Of a stretch of DNA of 6,120 nt, positions 1-4,139 are shown piece after piece. The translations under genes and the position numbers were made by a program. The stretch is taken from positions 1 to 6,120 of the forward strand of contig JBLGEO010000084.1 of the NCBI GenBank assembly GCA_047445235.1, in the 5' to 3' direction. The notes under the pieces were generated by a model that saw nothing but the letters and a program-made list of their open reading frames with translations, was not told the DNA's origin and made no database searches. Position 1 is the stretch's first letter, and every line of letters begins with the position of its first letter. This DNA comes from JBDSRX01 sp047445235 (GTDB taxonomy: Bacteria > Patescibacteriota > Dojkabacteria > J137).

Positions 1-62
1 GTTATTTAGTGTGCTACTTCCTAGAAGTAGATAGAATAGGATTCTTCTTTGTACGAAATAAC
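1..62. other. Foldable inverted-repeat element with two inner hairpins
   Basis: Bases 1-7 (GTTATTT) are perfectly complementary to 56-62 (AAATAAC), and G9-T10 can also pair with A53-C54. Inside lie two perfect small hairpins: CTACTTC/GAAGTAG with a 3-base loop at 14-30, and AGAAT/ATTCT with a 3-base loop at 33-45. Together they draw a three-way-junction shape. It is not a tRNA, because no T arm or anticodon arm fits. It is not an integron attC site, because the GTT/AAC ends are in the wrong order. No T tract follows, so it is not a classic terminator. It starts at base 1, so the outer stem may extend beyond the window. It could be a structured leader or processing element for the tRNA transcript, the end of an upstream RNA, or chance in AT-rich DNA. 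Confidence 0.3.
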
Positions 63-85
63 AAGAGGGATCAAATTAAAAATTT

Positions 86-157
86 GCGGGTATAGTATAT
101 CGGTTATTATGCCAGTTTTCCAAACTGATGAGGGGGGTTCGATTCCCCCTACCCGCT
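86..157 (+). tRNA. tRNA-Gly (anticodon UCC)
   Basis: The cloverleaf can be drawn directly. A perfect 7-bp acceptor stem pairs GCGGGTA (86-92) with TACCCGC (150-156). The D loop carries GG at 102-103. The anticodon stem 112-116/124-128 has one C-A mismatch at its base. The loop TTTCCAA (117-123) places TCC at 119-121, which reads GGA and, by wobble, GGG. The T stem is GGGGG/CCCCC around the loop TTCGATT (138-144). Base 157 is a U discriminator, typical of bacterial tRNA-Gly. CCA is not encoded (ATT follows), so the 3' end must be added by CCA nucleotidyltransferase. The D stem is only about 3 bp, which is common. It is much more GC-rich than its surroundings. Confidence 0.96.
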
Positions 158-235
158 ATTTTAAATTCCACAAAGACTTCGGCAATCTTCTCCAATAAGC
201 TACTCGAAACCTTCTTTAATTAATGCTAATATTTT

Positions 236-241
236 TATAAT
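236..241 (+). promoter_or_regulatory. Putative -10 element for the DUF5655 gene
   Basis: A perfect TATAAT stands 14 bases before the ATG at 256, in the 98-base gap (158-255) between the tRNA and the first gene. No good -35 is visible; T-rich TTCTTT at 212-217 is the only candidate. A start site 6 to 8 bases downstream would leave a leader of only about 7 to 9 bases, too short for a Shine-Dalgarno site, and none is seen. The rest of the gap holds nothing I can name. TATAAT occurs easily by chance in such AT-rich DNA. Confidence 0.4.
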
Positions 242-255
242 TTTATATCGTATAA

Positions 256-615
256 ATGAAAATTAAAAATATAAATTTAGATCCATATATAAGTAATAAG
301 AACCCAGTACTTGAGAAAATCTTAACATCATTGTTTGATTCTATAGAAACTATTACACAGGGAAAGTATACAATTGAGCCTAAGGCTTCTTCTTTACATA
401 TTGTGGCTAAATCAGCTTTTTTAGGAATACACTTTTTGAATGATTTTATTAGAATTAATGTAGTACTTAATAGAAGATTAGATGAAAATAAAATTTATAA
501 AGTAGAACAGGTATCAAAATCTAGGTTTCATAATGAGATTAATCTTAAAGATAATGAAGATATTAACGAAGATTTAAAAGCTTACATTAAAGAAGCTTAT
601 CAATTAAAAGCTTAG
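256..615 (+). CDS. DUF5655 domain protein
   Basis: This 119-residue protein matches the DUF5655 family, a small domain of unknown function found alone or at the C-terminus of larger bacterial proteins. The typical pattern is a central stretch in which a surface strand (FLGIHF, 55-60) leads to a hydrophobic strand with a conserved Leu-Asn-Arg (RINVVLNRRL, 66-75). The signature KVEQVS..RFHNEINL (82-97) and a closing amphipathic helix (DLKAYIKEAY, 106-115) follow. There is no signal peptide or membrane segment, so it should be cytosolic. The ATG at 256 follows a TATAAT-like box and has no Shine-Dalgarno site. The next gene starts 4 bases after the TAG stop, so the two are probably cotranscribed. 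It is the only gene here that ends in TAG. The biochemical role is unknown, and the family call rests on remembered motifs. Confidence 0.8.
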   Translation: MKIKNINLDPYISNKNPVLEKILTSLFDSIETITQGKYTIEPKASSLHIVAKSAFLGIHFLNDFIRINVVLNRRLDENKIYKVEQVSKSRFHNEINLKDNEDINEDLKAYIKEAYQLKA

Positions 616-619
616 GTAT

Positions 620-1159
620 ATGAATATAAGAGTAATTTTAAATCCAACTCGAGAACAAACTATGGAAGTATTATACTTTCAGTTTGGAGCTATGGAATGG
701 GATTCAGAGAATATGGAGAATGAATATGATAGATATGCCACACTTCCATTTGGGTATGTAATTGCAGAAGATAGTAAACCTTTGGGTGCGATAAACCTCT
801 TAAAAAGGAAAATTAACTATGAAGGTAAAGAGATTATCTTAGGAGGCCTTGGAGGCGTTTGTACGCATAAAGAACACAGAAAGAAAGGCATTGGAACACA
901 GATGTTAAAGGAAGCAATGATACAGTTAAAAAAAGAGGGTTGTGATATTGCTTTTCTTAATACTGACTTAGATGAGCTTTCTGATTTCTATGGTAAAGTT
1001 GGCTTTGTACCTTTGAATAGAGATTACAAGGCAACTGGTAAATCGGGAAAAGAATATACAGATAAAGGAGGAATGATAGCGCCTTTAAATTCGGTTGAGT
1101 TATTTAATCTTGTAAAAGAAACAGCATCAGTTTTTGATATAGAAGGCAACGATTGGTAA
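620..1159 (+). CDS. GNAT-family N-acetyltransferase, possibly AAC(2')-like
   Basis: This 179-residue cytosolic enzyme is predicted to transfer an acetyl group from acetyl-CoA to an amine. GNAT motif A is clear: the strand GGLGGVCTH (75-83) is followed by the pyrophosphate-binding loop R87-K-K-G-I-G92 and its helix. Motif B follows, with the strand AFLNTD (111-116) and FYGKVGFVPL (123-132), the usual hydrophobic Phe-Tyr-x3-Gly-Phe element. The protein ends in Gly-Asn-Asp-Trp after an acidic tail. The strand leading into motif A (LGGV) and the Trp-terminated C-terminus recall AAC(2')-I aminoglycoside acetyltransferases, but this likeness is partial and the substrate is unproven. Many GNATs of this shape act on other small molecules or on proteins. 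The start lies 4 bases after the previous stop and lacks a Shine-Dalgarno site. The nearby AadA-like and APH-like genes make an aminoglycoside substrate plausible but not established. Confidence 0.9.
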   Translation: MNIRVILNPTREQTMEVLYFQFGAMEWDSENMENEYDRYATLPFGYVIAEDSKPLGAINLLKRKINYEGKEIILGGLGGVCTHKEHRKKGIGTQMLKEAMIQLKKEGCDIAFLNTDLDELSDFYGKVGFVPLNRDYKATGKSGKEYTDKGGMIAPLNSVELFNLVKETASVFDIEGNDW

Positions 1160-1179
1160 ATGTAAGTTTAATCTATAGA

Positions 1180-1185
1180 TATAAT
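1180..1185 (+). promoter_or_regulatory. Putative -10 element for the first DUF1801 gene
   Basis: A perfect TATAAT lies 9 bases before the ATG at 1195, in the 35-base gap after the GNAT gene. Transcription starting 7 to 9 bases downstream would begin within a few bases of the ATG and give a leaderless or nearly leaderless mRNA. This also supports 1195 over the in-frame TTG at 1153, which lies upstream of the box. No matching -35 is visible. The box could be chance in AT-rich DNA. Confidence 0.38.
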
Positions 1186-1194
1186 TACTTTTAT

Positions 1195-1554
1195 ATGAAT
1201 TCTTTAAATCAAAAATTTGACAATATCGATGAATATGTTGTAACTTTTCCAAAAAATGTTCAAGAAATACTTCAAAAAATAAGAAAAATAGTTAAAGATG
1301 CTTCACCAGATATCACTGAAGGTATCGCATATGATATGCCAACTTATAAACTAAATGATCGACTTGTTATGCACTTTGCTGCATTTAAAAAACATATTGG
1401 TTTGTATGGAATTACAATGGGTGAGTTCAGAGAAGAATTAGAACCTCTTCTTGCGCACAGAGGAACAATTCAATTAAAATATTCTGAACCAATACCTTAC
1501 GATTTAGTTAAGAGTTTAGTAAAAATTAGAGTTAATAATATTTTAAGTAAATAA
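1195..1554 (+). CDS. DUF1801 protein, YdhG-like
   Basis: This 119-residue protein belongs to the DUF1801/YdhG-like group, whose fold resembles frataxin. Some members are called iron chaperones, but the function is poorly established. The family course is easy to follow: IDEYVVTFP (11-19), a helix ending in the conserved ITEGIAYDMPTY (40-51, with the Met-Pro-Thr-Tyr turn), FAAFKKHIGLYG (61-72), and the C-terminal GTIQLKYSEPIPYDLVKSLV (90-109). The ATG at 1195 is chosen over the in-frame TTG at 1153. The TTG would overlap the GNAT gene and add 14 residues of non-family sequence, while 119 residues is close to the usual length. The next gene begins 1 base after the TAA, so the two are very likely translated from one message. 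A second, more distant DUF1801 protein lies on the other strand at 2807-3226. Confidence 0.88.
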   Translation: MNSLNQKFDNIDEYVVTFPKNVQEILQKIRKIVKDASPDITEGIAYDMPTYKLNDRLVMHFAAFKKHIGLYGITMGEFREELEPLLAHRGTIQLKYSEPIPYDLVKSLVKIRVNNILSK

Positions 1555-1555
1555 A

Positions 1556-2386
1556 ATGGAAAAGCTCCAGTTAGACTCAAAAACAAAACAGCAAATTAAC
1601 CAATGTATAGATTTAATTAAAAACGTTCTAGGAGAAGATCTTTTGGGAATATACGTCTATGGCTCTTTGGTTGTTGGTGGATTACAAAAATTTAGTGATA
1701 TCGATTTATTTGTAGTTTCTAATAGATCAACAACTGTAGAAGAAAAAAGCAAACTTGCTTCAGATATGCTTTCAATTTCAGGTATATATATGAAAAGTGA
1801 AAAACGACCCATTGAGATGATAATTGTAGTTAAATCTAAAGTAAATCCATGGCATTATCCGCCGACTTTTGATTTTAAATACGGTGATTGGCTACGTAAA
1901 GATTTTGAAGCTGGAAAAATCGAACCCTGGGAATCAAAGGAAATGGCTGATTTGGCTATATTGATTACTCAGGTTTTACTTGCAAGTGAAACATTATATG
2001 GGTCAACTCCAAATGAATTACTAGATACTGTTCCTTACAGCGATTTTATATTAGCAATGACAAAAGAGATTGATACCTTAATGGCTGATTTAGCCCAGGA
2101 TACTAGAAATGTTCTATTAACCTTTGCTAGAATCTGGAGCACAGTTGTTACGGATACAATTCGTTCCAAGCCAGAAGCAGCAGTTTGGGTAATCGACAGA
2201 TTGCCTAGAAATTATCAGCCAGTTATGCAAAGAGCATTAGCGATTTGTGTGGGAGAAAAGGAAGAAGATTGGGAGGATCTATCACAATCCATTCAACCAT
2301 GTGCGGAATTCATTGTTAATGAAATAAAAAAAGAGGTAAATTTAATTAGAAGTTCAAATAATACAAGCAGATCAATAAGATTTTAA
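1556..2386 (+). CDS. AadA/ANT(9)-like aminoglycoside nucleotidyltransferase
   Basis: This 276-residue protein is expected to transfer AMP from ATP to a hydroxyl of spectinomycin and perhaps streptomycin. The N-terminal nucleotidyltransferase fold has the motif G36-S37-x9-SDIDL, with metal-binding D48 and D50. RPIE then places a Glu at position 87, where AadA has its catalytic base. NPWHYPP (97-103) and GDWLRKDF (110-117) follow. The C-terminal helical domain starts around DLAILIT (132-138) and carries DTRNVLLTFARIW (182-194), AAVWVIDRLP (208-217) and YQPV (220-223), as in AadA. Length is close to the family's usual 260 or so, with a short extra basic tail. As I recall AadA numbering, W112 and D178, linked to streptomycin recognition, are both present. 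The start lies 1 base after the previous stop and has no Shine-Dalgarno site. Actual resistance is inferred. Confidence 0.93.
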   Translation: MEKLQLDSKTKQQINQCIDLIKNVLGEDLLGIYVYGSLVVGGLQKFSDIDLFVVSNRSTTVEEKSKLASDMLSISGIYMKSEKRPIEMIIVVKSKVNPWHYPPTFDFKYGDWLRKDFEAGKIEPWESKEMADLAILITQVLLASETLYGSTPNELLDTVPYSDFILAMTKEIDTLMADLAQDTRNVLLTFARIWSTVVTDTIRSKPEAAVWVIDRLPRNYQPVMQRALAICVGEKEEDWEDLSQSIQPCAEFIVNEIKKEVNLIRSSNNTSRSIRF

Positions 2387-2392
2387 TATTAA
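2387..2392 (+). promoter_or_regulatory. Putative -10 element for the Nudix gene
   Basis: TATTAA, overlapping TAATAT at 2384-2389, lies 10 bases before the ATG at 2403 and just after the AadA-like stop. It repeats the arrangement of a -10-like box immediately before a start that lacks a Shine-Dalgarno site. It is only a partial consensus match with no visible -35, and readthrough from the gene upstream is equally possible. Confidence 0.25.
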
Positions 2393-2402
2393 ATCAATTT
2401 CT

Positions 2403-2798
2403 ATGGAGAGATTTCAATTAGATGTAAGAGCATTAATATTAAAGAATGATGAAGTCTTATTCTTAATGAACAGTAAAACCTCTGAATGGGATCTGCCTGG
2501 AGGGCTATTAAATATGTCTGAACTACCAGATAATGCAATCCTAAGAGAAATTAATGCACAAACTTCTTTAGAAGTCGAAAATCTCGCATTAGTCTCAGAT
2601 ACCATATATGAAAGAGATAGTGTTCCAACTTTAGGCTTGTTCTATCTAATAGATTATAAAGAAGGAAATGTAGATATTTCAGATGAATTCTCAAAATACA
2701 TCTGGGTTAAACTTTCTGAAGTGAAAGATCAAAAACTTCCACTTTGGATACACGATCACCTTCTAGAAATACTTAAAAAGTACCAAACTCCTCAATAA
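2403..2798 (+). CDS. Nudix-fold protein with degenerate Nudix box
   Basis: This 131-residue protein has the usual Nudix domain length and order: strand DVRALIL (7-13), VLFLMNS (18-24), W29-D-L-P-G-G (29-34), then the Nudix helix. The canonical box is G-x5-E-x7-R-E-U-x-E-E-x-G-U. Here G34, E40, R48 and E49 are in place, but the two metal-binding glutamates are A52 and Q53, and the closing Gly is S55. Later strands (LGLFYLIDYKEG, 77-88; YIWVKLSEV, 99-107) are intact, so this is not simply a decaying gene. Nudix enzymes cleave nucleoside diphosphates linked to another moiety and need those glutamates for Mg. This member may be slow, use other ligands, or only bind nucleotides. It converges on the minus-strand DUF1801 gene with only 8 bases between stops and no clear terminator. 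Confidence 0.85.
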   Translation: MERFQLDVRALILKNDEVLFLMNSKTSEWDLPGGLLNMSELPDNAILREINAQTSLEVENLALVSDTIYERDSVPTLGLFYLIDYKEGNVDISDEFSKYIWVKLSEVKDQKLPLWIHDHLLEILKKYQTPQ

Positions 2799-2806
2799 TA
2801 AATAGT

Positions 2807-3226
2807 TTAAAGTACTTGGTGTCTATTTTCTATGTTTACAGATTTATTAATTAGACCCACCAATACTTCTAAATTTATATCTGAGAGTCGTTTTATGTAA
2901 ATACAACCTTTCCCAGTTGTTTGCTTTCCTAGTTTTTCTAAAATTTTCGGTTCGTTCAATACTGCTTTCATAAGCCCATAGAGTGTTATATTAGCTTTTC
3001 TAGGAGATAACCCTATTTTAAACCATTCAAGTTCCCTTCCAGATGCATATTTTAATTTTTCTTTTCCAAAACCTATTATTGAACTACCCCACATTTTAGG
3101 TTCTTCAGAAGTAGCTTTACTCATTATTTTGAGTACTTCTTCAGTATCTTTCTTCTTAGAGTCATCTAAATTACTTAAAAACTTCTCTACACTAGCGTCG
3201 TTCTCTTTTGTTTTAAGTTCTGCCAT
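2807..3226 (-). CDS. DUF1801 protein, second type
   Basis: This 139-residue cytosolic protein is the last gene of the minus-strand operon. It carries the pattern of a DUF1801 branch different from the YdhG-like one: SVEKFLSNL (12-20), a helix with repeated Lys/Asp (21-36), P43-K-M-W-G-S-S-I-I-G-F-G (43-54), KYASGRELEWFKIGLSPRK (59-77), the strand NITLYG (79-84), and GKGCIYIKRLSDI (105-117) near the end. The start ATG lies 10 bases after the stop of the APH-like gene with no Shine-Dalgarno site between, so it probably depends on the upstream message. The function of the family is unknown. Its pairing with an aminoglycoside-kinase-like gene is seen here, but its meaning is not clear. There is no signal peptide or membrane segment. 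Confidence 0.87.
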   Translation of the reverse strand: MAELKTKENDASVEKFLSNLDDSKKKDTEEVLKIMSKATSEEPKMWGSSIIGFGKEKLKYASGRELEWFKIGLSPRKANITLYGLMKAVLNEPKILEKLGKQTTGKGCIYIKRLSDINLEVLVGLINKSVNIENRHQVL

Positions 3227-3236
3227 TTGGTACTAT

Positions 3237-4139
3237 TTAAAATTTTAAATTTCTTTTAATAGACAATACAACATCATTATAGAAGTGTTCTCTTCCTCTT
3301 TCCACATCAAAAATTAAATTATTAAGAGAAGTAAAGATTAAATAAAGTCTAATTCTTTCTCTAAAGTTTTCCATATTTAGGTTTTTATTATCTTTATTAA
3401 ATTTATAATATTCCTCTATAATGTCTACTTTATCCTCCCAGAAAGCAATCCAGGTAAGGTCTAAAAGGAAGTCGCCGTACATTGCTTCTGACCAATCAAT
3501 TACGCCTTCAATTTTATTATCCATTGAAAAGATATTTGTTCTTCCAAAATCACCATGTAAGAAATATCTTTCTTTTGGAACAAAGTGTAGTAACTTCTCG
3601 TATTCAGCTTTCAGTTTTCTAACAAACTCAATGTTAAAAAATTTATGTTCTTTAGCAAAATCTTCCCATTTATCTTCTTTCAAAAAATTCTTAAGCTGAT
3701 CCTCGAAGGAGTTAAACTTTCCTTTCTTATCTAATCCCCACATCCCATAGCCACTATAATTGACTTTTTGCGAGTGAATGATATTCATAGTGTCAAAAAG
3801 GCTAGGTAAAACCTTAATCAGAGAGTCTTTATCCAGTTTATGGAGCTGTAGTCCGTTATAAGCCTTAGTTAAACTCCAGTTGAACTCTTTATGCCTTCCC
3901 ATATCTATTATTCTAGGAGTAGGAATAGACGAGTACTCTGAATATATAATTTCTTCCTTTTTAAAACCTTCATCAGAATGTGAGTTGAATCTTATTACAA
4001 ATTTACTTCCAGAATTTTCAAAACTATACGCCTGAGAAAACTCTCCAGTAGAAATCTCTTCAAGATTATCTACTAAGTTCTTAAAATACTCGTCAACAAA
4101 CTTATTAACTTGGTTTTTATATATTTGAGTTTTATGCAT
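3237..4139 (-). CDS. APH-family kinase, APH(4)/hygromycin phosphotransferase-like
   Basis: This 300-residue small-molecule kinase has the aminoglycoside phosphotransferase fold. The N-lobe has a Gly-rich turn (STGEFSQAYSF, 30-40) and the strand FVIRFNS (47-53). The hinge region is around 86-98. The catalytic loop is L194-H195-G-D197-F-G-R-T-N202, with D197 the presumed base and N202 a metal ligand. The second metal site is V213-I-D215-W-S-E-A-M-Y-G-D, equivalent to DFG. That stretch and the N-lobe pattern strongly recall APH(4)-Ia, which phosphorylates hygromycin B (as I remember it: HADFG..N, then IDWSEAMFGD). Related kinases act on macrolides, homoserine or unknown compounds, so the substrate is inferred. 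The start ATG shares its A with the TAA stop of the upstream gene (TAATG), implying translational coupling. A weak AGGA lies 10 bases upstream, inside that gene. Confidence 0.9.
   Translation of the reverse strand: MHKTQIYKNQVNKFVDEYFKNLVDNLEEISTGEFSQAYSFENSGSKFVIRFNSHSDEGFKKEEIIYSEYSSIPTPRIIDMGRHKEFNWSLTKAYNGLQLHKLDKDSLIKVLPSLFDTMNIIHSQKVNYSGYGMWGLDKKGKFNSFEDQLKNFLKEDKWEDFAKEHKFFNIEFVRKLKAEYEKLLHFVPKERYFLHGDFGRTNIFSMDNKIEGVIDWSEAMYGDFLLDLTWIAFWEDKVDIIEEYYKFNKDNKNLNMENFRERIRLYLIFTSLNNLIFDVERGREHFYNDVVLSIKRNLKF

Noticed and set aside
1..62. Integron attC site
   Set aside because: The ends are GTT...AAC rather than the required AAC...GTT order, they do not fit the core consensus, and no similar element recurs between the genes.
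1153..1194. In-frame TTG upstream as the start of the first DUF1801 gene
   Set aside because: It would overlap the GNAT gene and add 14 residues with no family resemblance; the ATG at 1195 gives a normal family length.
2414..2605. Minus-strand 63-residue open frame inside the Nudix gene
   Set aside because: It is antisense to a recognisable Nudix domain, and its composition is that of a mirrored frame with no family motifs.
2778..2817. Possible bidirectional terminator between the convergent genes
   Set aside because: Only a 6-bp AAGTAC/GTACTT match with a 28-base loop is present, and GTAC is itself palindromic. There is no GC-rich stem or T tract.
3421..3699. Plus-strand 92-residue open frame inside the kinase gene
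   Set aside because: It lies antisense to the conserved kinase sequence and is Ser/Lys/Phe-rich without any motif.
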